DNA of 64,000 bases from an uncultured bacterium. GTDB taxonomy: Bacteria > Planctomycetota > UBA1135 > GCA-002686595. Location: NCBI GenBank assembly GCA_938075305.1, contig CALJGV010000005.1:165390-229389 (forward strand). The letters run 5' to 3'. Of this stretch, positions 17,237 to 25,624 are shown piece after piece. The notes beneath the pieces are model-generated. The model had not been told where the DNA came from. It made no database searches and was given only the letters and a program-made list of their open reading frames with translations. The number at the start of each line of letters is the position of its first letter. Positions within the stretch are counted from its first letter, which is position 1. A program made the translations under genes and the position numbers.

Positions 17237-18379
17237 TCAGCCCTGGCCGCCGATGGTACTCATCATCTTGGTGAGGGGCAGGATGAGGGCGACCACGAGG
17301 CCGCCGATCAGCACCGCCATCAGGACGAGGATCGCGGGCTCCAGGACCTTGAAGAGCGCGGCCAGCTTCCTGTCCACCTGATCGTCATAGGCATCCGCGA
17401 CCTTGAGGAGCATCGAGTCCAGCTCCCCCGTCTCCTCACCGACGTCCACCATGTTGGTGACCACGTCATCGAAGAGGCCGGTCTCCCCCATGGGCCGGGC
17501 GATCCCCTCGCCCTCGCGCACGGTCCGCCGGATGTCCTCGACGGCGTCCACGAGGACCTCGTTGCCGCTGGCGTCGCGGACGATGCCGAGGGCGTCCAGG
17601 TGGGGCACCCCCGCCTGCACGAGGGTCCCGAAGGTCCGTGCGAACATGGCCGTCATGGACCGGTTGAGCACCGTCCCCAGGAACGGGACCTTGAGGAGCA
17701 GCGCGTGCCACCCACGCCGGTAGCCGCGGTTGCGCCCGACAGCGACCTTGTGACCGATGAAGGCCAGGATCGGAACGCCGAACACGACGTACCAGAACGA
17801 CGTCATGAAGTCGCTGATTCCCAACAGGATGCGGGTGGGCTCGGGGAGCTCCACGTCGAAGCTGGTGAAGATCTCGTTGAAGGTCGGGATCACGAAGATG
17901 ATCACCGCCGAGACGACGCCGATGGAGACGAGGATGAGGATCGCCGGGTAAATGACGGCCTGCTTGATCTTCGATCGGATATCGGCGGCCTTCTCGCGGA
18001 ACTCCGCCAGGCGATCGAGCACCCGGTCCAGCACACCGCCGACCTCTCCAGCTCGCACCATCGAGGAGTAGAGCGTGTCGAAGACCTTCTCGTGCTTGGC
18101 GAGGGCGTCGGAGAGCGGCGCGCCCCCGGACACGTCCTCCGTGATCTCCCGGAGGATGTCCTTGAAGGGGCCAGGCTCGGTCTGGCCCTCGAGGATGGTG
18201 AGCGCCTTCACCACGGGGATCCCCGCGTCGGACAGCGTGGCCAGCTGTACGGTGAAGTCGGTGACCAAAGCCGCGTTGACCCGGCCGCCCCGTCCCTTCC
18301 GGACGGGGGCGTCGACGAGGCCGCCGGCTGCCTGTGCCCGCTTCGGCGCGGGAGTGGATCGCTGGATTCGTTTGGCCAT
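17237..18379 (-). CDS. pilC: Type IV pilus/T2SS inner-membrane platform protein PilC/GspF
   Basis: A 380-residue polytopic protein that forms the rotor platform on which PilB/PilT ATPases act. It shows two F-domain repeats: LATLSDAGIPVVKALTILEG with IKQAVIYPAILILVSIGVV, and FARTFGTLVQAGVPHLDALG with LEPAILVLMAVLIGGLV. Three membrane segments are readable, in the expected places (about 155-177, 205-228 and 350-372). Length is slightly short of the usual 400. It lies one base downstream of a pilB stop on the same strand, so it belongs to the motor operon. Confidence 0.92.
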   Translation of the reverse strand: MAKRIQRSTPAPKRAQAAGGLVDAPVRKGRGGRVNAALVTDFTVQLATLSDAGIPVVKALTILEGQTEPGPFKDILREITEDVSGGAPLSDALAKHEKVFDTLYSSMVRAGEVGGVLDRVLDRLAEFREKAADIRSKIKQAVIYPAILILVSIGVVSAVIIFVIPTFNEIFTSFDVELPEPTRILLGISDFMTSFWYVVFGVPILAFIGHKVAVGRNRGYRRGWHALLLKVPFLGTVLNRSMTAMFARTFGTLVQAGVPHLDALGIVRDASGNEVLVDAVEDIRRTVREGEGIARPMGETGLFDDVVTNMVDVGEETGELDSMLLKVADAYDDQVDRKLAALFKVLEPAILVLMAVLIGGLVVALILPLTKMMSTIGGQG

Positions 18380-18380
18380 A

Positions 18381-20060
18381 TCAGACGAGGGTCTCCCGGA
18401 GGACTTCTTCGATCGTGGTTCGTCCCTCGGCGGCTGCCCGCAGGCCTGCCTCCCTGAGGGACCTCATGCCGCCCGTGAGCGCCGCCTCCCGCAGCTCCTC
18501 GATCGAGGAGTTGGCCTCGATGAGTCGGCGGATCTCGTCGTCGATCGTCATGATCTCGAAGAGCCCGGTCCGCCCGCGGTAGCCGGTGTGGTGGCACTTG
18601 TCGCAGCCCTTGCCGTAGGAGAGCGTCCGGCCGCGGACGAGGTCTGCGTCGGGGCCCAGCTCCATCAACACGTCCTCATCGGGTTCGAACTCGACGCGAC
18701 AGTCCGGGCACACCGACCGGACGAGGCGCTGGGCCACCACCGACTCCAGGGTGGCGGAGATGAGGAAGGGCTCCACCCCCATGTCGACCAGCCGGGTCAC
18801 GGTGCTGGGCGCGTCGTTGGTGTGGATGGTGGCGAAGACCGTGTGCCCCGTGAGGCTGGCCTCCACCGCCGTCGCCCCGGTCTCCTGGTCCCGGATCTCG
18901 CCCACGAGGATCTTGTCCGGATCCTGACGCAGGATGGAGCGCAGGACGCTCGCGTAGGTGACGCCGATCTCATCGTTGATCGGGACCTGGACGATGCCCT
19001 CGATGTCGTACTCGACCGGGTCCTCGACGGTGATGATCTTGGTGTCGGGCGAGTTGGCCTCGGACAGCATCGCGTACAGCGTGGTGGTCTTGCCGGAGCC
19101 CGTGGGGCCGGTCACGAGCACGATGCCGTGGGGCAGTGTCGTCATCGCCCGGAGCGCCGCCTCGTCATGGGGTTGCAGCCCAAGGGCCTGGAGGTTCAGG
19201 CTCACCGCCGAGCGGTCGAGCACACGCATGACGCAGCCCTCGCCGGAGGCCCCCGGAAGCGTTGCCACCCGAAGGTCCACGGGGCGACCGTCGATGGCCA
19301 GCTCGATCCGCCCATCCTGGGGGACCCGCGCCTCCGTGATGTCGAGGTCCGCCATGACCTTGATGCGGCTGACCAGAGGGACCGCAAGGTGCGGCGGCGG
19401 CGCCTCTACCTCGTACAGCGCTCCGTCCACCCGATATCGGATCCGGAAGACGCCCTCGTAGACCTCGAAGTGCACGTCGCTCGCGCGGTCGCGGATCGCT
19501 CGGTGCAGGATCGAGTTGAGCAGGCGCACCACCGGCTTGCTCTGGGCGGCGCTCTCCGCGTCCCCGAGCGAGGCATTGGCCGCGTCGGCGATGGCGTCCG
19601 CCAGCGTCGACTCCTCGCCGTACAGCTCGAGGACCAACGAGCGAATCAGCTCGCCGTCGGCCACCACGGCGCGGGTCTCGTACCCGGTGGTGAACGAGAG
19701 ATCCTCCAGGACCGCGGTGTTCATGGGGTCCGCGAGAGCCACCAGGAGGACGTCTCCCTCCAGCCGCAGCGGCAGCACCCCGTAGGCGTGGGCGGCGGAC
19801 CCATCGATGGTGCCGATGGCCTCCTCGGTCGGGCGCTCGCTGGTGAGGTCCACGGTCTCCATTCCGGCCTGCTCGGCCAGGGCCAGGGCGATGTCTCCGG
19901 GGGTACAGGCCCCCATCTCGACCAACGCCTGGCCGATGAGGCCGCCGTGGGTGCGCTGCTCTGCGAGGGCAGCCTGCACCTGGCTCTCACGGATAATTCC
20001 GCGCCCCTTGAGGACCTGCCCGAGGAGCGGGCGGGCCGGTGAGGATCCACCGTCGGTCAC
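18381..20060 (-). CDS. pilB: PilB/GspE-type secretion ATPase (copy 1)
   Basis: A 559-residue hexameric assembly ATPase. The N-terminal MshEN/GspE_N domains (about 1-150) contain a GQALVEMGACTPGDIALALA segment. Walker A is GPTGSGKTTTLYAML, followed by ITVEDPVEYDIEGIVQVPIN (Asp box), Walker B LVGEIRDQETG and the His box ALTGH-like SLTGHTVFATIHTND. The zinc-binding C-terminal tetracysteine (CPDC, then GKGCDKCHHTGYRGRTGLFE) marks assembly rather than retraction ATPases. Its start overlaps the pilT stop by four bases. It is one of two such ATPases in this cluster. Confidence 0.93.
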   Translation of the reverse strand: MTDGGSSPARPLLGQVLKGRGIIRESQVQAALAEQRTHGGLIGQALVEMGACTPGDIALALAEQAGMETVDLTSERPTEEAIGTIDGSAAHAYGVLPLRLEGDVLLVALADPMNTAVLEDLSFTTGYETRAVVADGELIRSLVLELYGEESTLADAIADAANASLGDAESAAQSKPVVRLLNSILHRAIRDRASDVHFEVYEGVFRIRYRVDGALYEVEAPPPHLAVPLVSRIKVMADLDITEARVPQDGRIELAIDGRPVDLRVATLPGASGEGCVMRVLDRSAVSLNLQALGLQPHDEAALRAMTTLPHGIVLVTGPTGSGKTTTLYAMLSEANSPDTKIITVEDPVEYDIEGIVQVPINDEIGVTYASVLRSILRQDPDKILVGEIRDQETGATAVEASLTGHTVFATIHTNDAPSTVTRLVDMGVEPFLISATLESVVAQRLVRSVCPDCRVEFEPDEDVLMELGPDADLVRGRTLSYGKGCDKCHHTGYRGRTGLFEIMTIDDEIRRLIEANSSIEELREAALTGGMRSLREAGLRAAAEGRTTIEEVLRETLV

Positions 20061-21136
20061 AGGCGCGCCTCCAGGTCCTTCGGGTCCTGCGCGTAGTCGA
20101 GGGCCGTCCGGGCCGAGATGTCGCCGTTGCGCAGGAGTTCCATGAGGTAGTCGTCCAAGGTGACCATCCCCATGCGCTTGGAAGTCTGGATGGTCGACTG
20201 GATCTTGTTCGTCTCGTTCTTGCGGATGAGGTTGGCGATGGCGGGGTTGTTGATCATCACCTCGAACCCAGCCACGCGCCCCTTGCCGCCGTCCTTCGGC
20301 ATGAGCACCTGGCTGACCACGGCGACCAGCGAGACGCTGAGCTGAGCCCGCACCTGCTCCTGCTGGTTCGCCGGATAGGCGTCGATGATCCGGTTGATCG
20401 TCCGGGCGCTCCCCGTGGTGTGCAGGGTTCCGAAGACCAGGTGTCCTGTCTCGGCCGCGGTCAGCGCCGCAGAGATCGTGTCGAGGTCGCGCATCTCCCC
20501 GAGCAGGATCACGTCGGGGTCCTGGCGCAGCGCCCGGCGCATCGCCTCCGGGAAGTCCGGCACGTCCTGACCGACCTCGCGCTGGGTGACGAGCCCCTGG
20601 CCGTGGCGGTGGTAGAACTCGATCGGGTCCTCGATCGTGATGATGTGGCGGTCGAGGGTCTGGTTGATCCAGTCGATCATCGTCGCCAGCGTCGTCGACT
20701 TACCGGAGCCCGTCGGGCCCGTGACCAGGATCAGCCCGCGGGGCCGGCGCAGGAGCTGCTGCACCGTGTCGGGGAGGCCGATCTGATCGAAGGTCAAAAG
20801 CTCGCTGGGAATCAGGCGCAAGATGGCCGTGAAGCGCCCGCGCTGCTTCATACAGCTCACGCGAAAGCGGGTGCCCGACTCGTGCGCCAGGCCGATATCC
20901 GTGGTCCCCACCTCGAGCAGTTCGGCCCAGTGCTTGTCGTCGCAGAGCTCGCGGCACCACCCCTCGACGGTCGCGTCGTCGATCGTGTCCGTGGAGAGGG
21001 ACACGAGCTTGCCGTCCACCCGCCCCACCGGGGGACGCCCGGGGTTGAGGTGGAGGTCCGAGGCGCCAACCTCGATCGAAAGGGACATCAATTCCTTGGC
21101 ATTCATGGGAGCTCGTGGGGCCTTCGCCCGCTGCAT
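20057..21136 (-). CDS. pilT: Pilus retraction ATPase PilT
   Basis: A 359-residue retraction motor that powers pilus disassembly and twitching. The PilT N-terminal domain shows SIEVGASDLHLNPGRPPVGR. Walker A is GPTGSGKSTTLATMIDWIN, Asp box TIEDPIEFYHRHGQG, and Walker B ILLGEMRDLDTISAALTAAE, then TGHLVFGTLHTTGSARTINR and AQLSVSLVAVVSQVLMP. There is no tetracysteine zinc module, as expected for PilT. The canonical C-terminal AIRAGL-type segment is not clear, so PilU or another PilT-class paralog cannot be excluded. It sits between the two pilB genes, four-base overlap downstream and 18-base gap upstream. Confidence 0.92.
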   Translation of the reverse strand: MQRAKAPRAPMNAKELMSLSIEVGASDLHLNPGRPPVGRVDGKLVSLSTDTIDDATVEGWCRELCDDKHWAELLEVGTTDIGLAHESGTRFRVSCMKQRGRFTAILRLIPSELLTFDQIGLPDTVQQLLRRPRGLILVTGPTGSGKSTTLATMIDWINQTLDRHIITIEDPIEFYHRHGQGLVTQREVGQDVPDFPEAMRRALRQDPDVILLGEMRDLDTISAALTAAETGHLVFGTLHTTGSARTINRIIDAYPANQQEQVRAQLSVSLVAVVSQVLMPKDGGKGRVAGFEVMINNPAIANLIRKNETNKIQSTIQTSKRMGMVTLDDYLMELLRNGDISARTALDYAQDPKDLEARL

Positions 21137-21154
21137 CCTCGAAGGCGCCGGCCG

Positions 21155-22858
21155 TCAGGCCGAGAGGGACGCCTCCTCCTCGGGACTCAGACCATCGGTG
21201 CCGACCACACGGAGCACCTCCGTCACGCTGGTGACACCCTCGGAGACCTTCCGCGCGCCGTCCTCCACTAGGCCTCGCAGGGCGCCAGAGGCCTCGGCGG
21301 TCTTGCGAACGTCCCCCTGGGCCGCGCCCCGGAAGGTCATGTCCCGGATGGTGTTGTCCATGCTCATGAGCTCGTACAGCGCCACCCGGCCCTGGTACCC
21401 GCTCCCCTCGCAGCTGCGGCAACCCCGGGGGCGCTTGAAGCGCACGTCGCTGCCGGGGGCGAGGACGGTATCGGGGTCCAGCCCGAGCGCATTCACCTCG
21501 GCCGACGTCGGGGTGTAAGACTCGGCGCAGTCGCCGCAAAGCCGGCGCACCAGGCGCTGGGCGAGGACGCCCTGGACCGAAGCCGAGACCAGGAAGGGCT
21601 TCACGCCGAGGTCGGCGAGCCGGGTCAGGGCGCTAGGCGCGTCGTTGGTGTGCAGCGTCGAGAACACGAGGTGCCCCGTGAGCGCCGCCTGGATGGCGAT
21701 CTCGGCGGTCTCCAGGTCCCGGATCTCACCGACCAGGATCACGTTCGGCGCGCAGCGGAGCATGGCCTTCAGGATCCGGGAGAACGAGAGCCCGATGCGC
21801 GGCTCGACCTGCACCTGGTTGATCCCGCGGATGTGGTACTCGACTGGATCCTCCGCCGTGATGATCTTCACGTCCGCGCGGTTCAACTCCTGCAGGGCCG
21901 CATAGAGGGTGGTCGTCTTGCCCGACCCCGTCGGGCCCGTCACAAGGACGATGCCGTTCGGGCGCGCGATCATCTTCCCGAACCAACGCTGATCGTCGAT
22001 CCCGAGCCCGAGGTCCCCGAGGCCGAGGAGGCTCTTCCCGCGGTCAAGCAGCCGCATGACCATGGTCTCGCCGTGGTTGGAGGGCAGGATCGAGGCGCGA
22101 ACGTCCACGTCGCGGCCGCCGAGCTTCAGGCCGATGCGCCCGTCCTGCGGCTTGCGCTTCTCCGCGATGTCCATGCGCGCCATGATCTTCAGCCGGCTCA
22201 TGAGCGGCGCCGACAGGTGGTCGGGGTGCTCGGCGGCGTCCCGCAGCAAGCCGTCGACCCGATAGCGCACGCGGACCCGGCCGTGCCCGGGCTCCACGTG
22301 GATGTCCGATGCGCGCTGGTCCAGCGCCTGCCGGAAGATGCTGGTCACCAGCCGGATGATCGGGGCGTCGCTTTCCTCGTCGTCCCCGTCCACCACGGCG
22401 CCCATGGACTCCGCAACGGCGTCCTCGACCCCGGCACCGTAAGCGGTCGAGATCGCCGACTTGAGCGCCGAGGGCGCCGCGATCGCACAGGAGACCTCGA
22501 GGTCGCCCAGGAGGAACTGCAGCTGGTCCGCCACGATCCGCTTGAAGGGGTCGTCGATGGCGACGATGAGCCGCCCCCCCTTCTCCATGACCGGCATGAT
22601 CCCCTGCTCGGTGGCGAACTCCGAGGGAACCTGCGCGATCACGCCATCGGCGACCTTGCCCTTGGAGAGGTCGACGAAGGGCATCCCCTCTGCCTTGGCG
22701 AGCGCCCGATAGACGGTGGGCTCGTCCACGAGCCCGAGGGAGGCCAGGGCCTCCTCGAGGGCGACCCCGCCGTTGCGTTGATGGGCCCTCGCACGCTGGA
22801 GGTCCGACTCCTGGAGCGCTCCGGAGGCGACGAGGATTTCACCGAGGTCCTGGCTCAC
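21155..22858 (-). CDS. pilB: PilB/GspE-type secretion ATPase (copy 2)
   Basis: A 567-residue second assembly ATPase. The MshEN-type N-terminus (MSQDLGEILVASGALQESDL) is followed by a second N domain. Walker A is GPTGSGKTTTLYAALQELN, Asp box EDPVEYHIRGINQVQVEPRI, Walker B LVGEIRDLETAEIAIQAALTG. The zinc tetracysteine is CGDCAESY and CRSCEGSGYQGRVALYELMS. It is clearly diverged from copy 1, so this is an old paralogy, not a recent duplication. It is the first gene of the pilB-pilT-pilB-pilC run. A hairpin (22914-22941) separates it from the DUF1573 gene upstream. Confidence 0.93.
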   Translation of the reverse strand: MSQDLGEILVASGALQESDLQRARAHQRNGGVALEEALASLGLVDEPTVYRALAKAEGMPFVDLSKGKVADGVIAQVPSEFATEQGIMPVMEKGGRLIVAIDDPFKRIVADQLQFLLGDLEVSCAIAAPSALKSAISTAYGAGVEDAVAESMGAVVDGDDEESDAPIIRLVTSIFRQALDQRASDIHVEPGHGRVRVRYRVDGLLRDAAEHPDHLSAPLMSRLKIMARMDIAEKRKPQDGRIGLKLGGRDVDVRASILPSNHGETMVMRLLDRGKSLLGLGDLGLGIDDQRWFGKMIARPNGIVLVTGPTGSGKTTTLYAALQELNRADVKIITAEDPVEYHIRGINQVQVEPRIGLSFSRILKAMLRCAPNVILVGEIRDLETAEIAIQAALTGHLVFSTLHTNDAPSALTRLADLGVKPFLVSASVQGVLAQRLVRRLCGDCAESYTPTSAEVNALGLDPDTVLAPGSDVRFKRPRGCRSCEGSGYQGRVALYELMSMDNTIRDMTFRGAAQGDVRKTAEASGALRGLVEDGARKVSEGVTSVTEVLRVVGTDGLSPEEEASLSA

Positions 22859-22913
22859 GGAGGGTCTTCGACTGGAGGGGGATGCGCGCGGCGGCGCGGG
22901 GTGGAACGGGCGA

Positions 22914-22941
22914 GGGCCGCAGGGGCTATCCCCCGCGGCCC
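22914..22941 (-). terminator. Hairpin downstream of the DUF1573 gene
   Basis: A stem of 11 pairs with one internal A-C mismatch (22914-22925 with 22930-22941) and a four-base loop. It sits 75 bases past the stop of the DUF1573 gene and 56 bases before the first pilB start, so it may separate their transcripts. There is no T-run. Confidence 0.45.
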
Positions 22942-23015
22942 CTGATGGTACCGCCCGCGAGCCGGAAACGTGTCCGCCCTCGGCGACCTGTTGCGGGCCG
23001 AGACCCGCCCTGGGG

Positions 23016-24680
23016 TCATCCCCCCTTCTTGATGCTCGGCGTGGGTCGCGCCGCGCCGCGCGCCGTCTTGCGGCACACGCCGGAGAACCGAACGAAGTCG
23101 GTGGGCTTGGTCGGGTGCCCGGTCTCGATCAGGACCCGGCCCCGGAACGATCCGTCGGCGTCGTCCGGGAGGCCGGTGAGGCGCAGCTCGATGTCCACCG
23201 CGTTGCTCCCGCTGACCGGCTTCACGCTGACCTTGAAGCGATCTTCCCACTGCAGGGGCTGGTTGCCTTCGCCCGTGAGCGTCGCCTTCACGTTGGAGAG
23301 GTCGAAGTCCGCCTCGTGGCAGGTCAGACGGACGTTGCGGACCACCGGCTGGTCCGGGCGAACGAGGCCGAGGGACAGGTACTGGGTCTGCAGGGAGATC
23401 GCGCCGAGGATCGTGTAGTTGACGTTGGCGGTGACCTGGTAGACCGTCGGCGCGCCAGGCTTGGCCGGAGCCTTGCTTGGCAGCTTGTCGTTCTTGGGAA
23501 GCTCGACGTCGCTGTTGAGGCGGACCGCGTAGCTCTTGCCCCCCTCCGGCGAGTCCTTGCCCACCGTGAAGGTGGCGCGCCAGACGCTGGCCTTGCCGGA
23601 CTCGTCCGCGTTCACCGGACCGAAGTCCATGGCCAGGCCGGCGGGGAGCGGGATCGGGCGGGTGGCGTCCTCCGAGAGCATGATGCGCTCGCCGGTGGAG
23701 GTCCGGAAGTCGATCGTACCCGTGCGCTCGGTCCCCTCGCGGATCTGACCGAACTGCAGGAACGGGGGCGACGCCACCAGGAACGGCTCCACGTTGGCGG
23801 CCAGCGAGAGCATGGTCACCCCGGTCTTGCCGTCGTTGGAGTAGACGTTGATCCGGACGTTGGTCTTGTTCTTCTTGCTCTTCGTGTCGAGTGTGGCGCT
23901 GATCTGGATCTCCGACCCGGGCGCAATGGGGCTCCCGTAGCTGTAGAGCGCAGGAATGTCCTGCCCCTCTGCGAGCACCTTCACCTCACCGAGGGTGCAC
24001 CCGCAGGTCGGGCTCGCCTGGGAGATGACGACCGGCTCCGTCCCGCTGCTCTGGAGCTTGAAGGTGTGAATCAGGAGGTCCCCCTGTCGGGCGCGACCGA
24101 AGTCGTGCTTGTCCATGCCGAAGGGGATCTCGAGCTTGGCGTTGGGGTTGCGCGGCGGACGCGGCGCAGCGGCCGGCTTCTTGGCCTGCGCCTGCTTGAG
24201 CTTCTCCTCGTACTTCCGCTGCTCCGCCGTCATCGGAGCCGCGGGCCCGGCTGAGGGCTTCGGCTTGACGGCAGAGACTGATTTCTGCGCGGCCTTCGAC
24301 GCGGGATCACTCGAGCCCGCGGCCCCGACGGGGCTCAACTTGACGGGGGCGACCAAGCCGCCAGAGCTCGGCCTGGATGAGGGGATCGCGGCCGGCTTCG
24401 GCGGGGCTCCCCGCCCGGAGAGTCGACTGCGCCCAACGGACCCCTTCTTGGCAGCGTCACCCTGCTTGGCGGCGTCCTGCTGCTTGGCGTCCTGCTTCTT
24501 GGCGTCCTGCTTCTTGGCGTCCTGGTTCTGGACCGAGGCGTCGTCCTGGGGGCATGCCGCCGCGGCTGGCGCGGCGATCAGCTGGAGGGCGAGGCCGAGG
24601 GAAGCGGCGGCCAGGAATCGGGCGGCCGTCCGGACGACTAGGGGCTGGATTACGGCGCTGAGGGGTGCGTGGTGAAGCAT
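23016..24680 (-). CDS. Secreted DUF1573-domain protein
   Basis: A 554-residue exported protein. The start at 24680 places a signal peptide at residues 1-40 (RFLAAASLGLALQLIAAP, AAAAC). Residues about 45-75 are a Gln/Asp/Ala/Lys-rich linker with QDAKK repeats, then about 100 residues of low-complexity Pro/Ala/Ser/Lys. A DUF1573 (HYDIN/ASPM-like Ig) domain at about 185-275 has FGRARQGDLLIHTFKLQSSG and the signature SPTCGCTLGEVK. At least two more Ig-like regions follow. Such proteins are abundant in Planctomycetota and Bacteroidota; function unknown, thought to be a periplasmic or surface binding fold. It precedes the pilus ATPase cluster on the same strand. Confidence 0.8.
   Translation of the reverse strand: MLHHAPLSAVIQPLVVRTAARFLAAASLGLALQLIAAPAAAACPQDDASVQNQDAKKQDAKKQDAKQQDAAKQGDAAKKGSVGRSRLSGRGAPPKPAAIPSSRPSSGGLVAPVKLSPVGAAGSSDPASKAAQKSVSAVKPKPSAGPAAPMTAEQRKYEEKLKQAQAKKPAAAPRPPRNPNAKLEIPFGMDKHDFGRARQGDLLIHTFKLQSSGTEPVVISQASPTCGCTLGEVKVLAEGQDIPALYSYGSPIAPGSEIQISATLDTKSKKNKTNVRINVYSNDGKTGVTMLSLAANVEPFLVASPPFLQFGQIREGTERTGTIDFRTSTGERIMLSEDATRPIPLPAGLAMDFGPVNADESGKASVWRATFTVGKDSPEGGKSYAVRLNSDVELPKNDKLPSKAPAKPGAPTVYQVTANVNYTILGAISLQTQYLSLGLVRPDQPVVRNVRLTCHEADFDLSNVKATLTGEGNQPLQWEDRFKVSVKPVSGSNAVDIELRLTGLPDDADGSFRGRVLIETGHPTKPTDFVRFSGVCRKTARGAARPTPSIKKGG
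24480..24524. repeat. 15-bp tandem repeat (three units)
   Basis: Three head-to-tail copies of a 15-base unit (24480-24494, 24495-24509, 24510-24524; the first differs by one base), plus a decayed copy just before. In the gene on the minus strand each unit encodes Gln-Asp-Ala-Lys-Lys. A repeat number that can vary by slippage would lengthen or shorten the linker without changing frame. Confidence 0.9.
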
Positions 24681-24838
24681 GGGATCTACGAATGGGATTC
24701 GGGCGCTAGAAGATTGCCAGCAGTACCGACATGGAGCAGGTCTTTTTTGAGGTTCCGTCGGACCCGGGATCGCTACAAGGTGTGTGGGGGCCTCCCCCAT
24801 CGTTATCGGCAGGTCGGGACCCAGAAGCGCAGACGGGT

Positions 24839-25621
24839 ATGAATCGGAAGCAACAGGAATCGACGGGCGGTCAATCAGCGCACCTCCAAGAGGGCCCCTC
24901 GCGGGGTGGGAGGCCTCGGGTCTCCCCGTGGGCTTCCGTGGCGCTGATCAGCCTTTGCAGGGCCCCAGTGAGCTGGAGGGGCGTTGGCGCCGCTCTTCTT
25001 CTGGGACTCGCGCCCGCCTGTAGGGTTCCCTCCCCCTCGGTTCAACAGGGGCTGGAATATGGATTTCGTACGCCCAAGCAGGCGTTTAGATCCTGGCGTA
25101 CGGCGGTTCAGGGCGATCTGTTGGTGGAAGAATATCGCTGCTTCTCTCGCCGCTGGAGGGCGCGCAACGGCGTCACCCTGCTGAAGTACGGCGAGGCCCG
25201 GGATGAGCTCCTCAGCGAGGTCCCCAAGCTTCGTTGGGCGCTCTACCGAGCGGACGCGCCGGAATTCCTGGACCGCCAGGACCGGTCCGCACTCCTGGTG
25301 GCCCGGGTACCGGGCCCCCTCTGGGTGAGCGATCAGTACCTGCTGGTCACCCTGCGGCGACAGGGGTTCTGGGAGGTCTCCGTCGAGGATACTCCCCTCG
25401 AGCCCGAGTTCGGCGATCAGGTGGAGGACCCCTTCCGAGCCCAGCTGTTCTGGTTCGACGAGGAGGGCGACCGGTTCTTCGTGATCGTCGACGACTTCAG
25501 CGACCGCGCAGAGGGCGCCGACCCGGGCTCGATCCACCTCGTGTCCGCGGGGTGGGAGTGGAAGATCGACGACTTCACCGTCGTGGACGAGCTACCGGAC
25601 GGCATCGAGTCCATCGAGTGA
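24839..25621 (+). CDS. Hypothetical lipoprotein
   Basis: A 260-residue protein of unknown function. After a polar N-terminal region, a hydrophobic stretch ends in the lipobox LAPAC (ALLLGLAPACRVPS), so the mature chain would be lipid-anchored. The start is uncertain: the ATG at 24839 gives a long n-region, and a GTG nearer the hydrophobic segment (about 24920) would give a more usual signal peptide. The mature domain of about 180 residues has aromatic-rich strands (AFRSWRTAVQGDLLVEEYRC, LFWFDEEGDRFFVIVDDFSD), reminiscent of small periplasmic alpha/beta folds. Divergent from the DUF1573 gene and converging with the gene at 25625. Confidence 0.65.
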   Translation: MNRKQQESTGGQSAHLQEGPSRGGRPRVSPWASVALISLCRAPVSWRGVGAALLLGLAPACRVPSPSVQQGLEYGFRTPKQAFRSWRTAVQGDLLVEEYRCFSRRWRARNGVTLLKYGEARDELLSEVPKLRWALYRADAPEFLDRQDRSALLVARVPGPLWVSDQYLLVTLRRQGFWEVSVEDTPLEPEFGDQVEDPFRAQLFWFDEEGDRFFVIVDDFSDRAEGADPGSIHLVSAGWEWKIDDFTVVDELPDGIESIE

Positions 25622-25624
25622 ACC

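Noticed and set aside
18075..20042. A 655-residue frame on the plus strand across the pilus ATPase
   Set aside because: It is antisense to PilB and PilC, whose motifs are complete. No start signal or domain supports it.
24440..24524. Repeats as a CRISPR array
   Set aside because: Units are contiguous, 15 bp long and encode QDAKK in a gene frame; there are no spacers and no cas genes. No CRISPR array was seen in the window.
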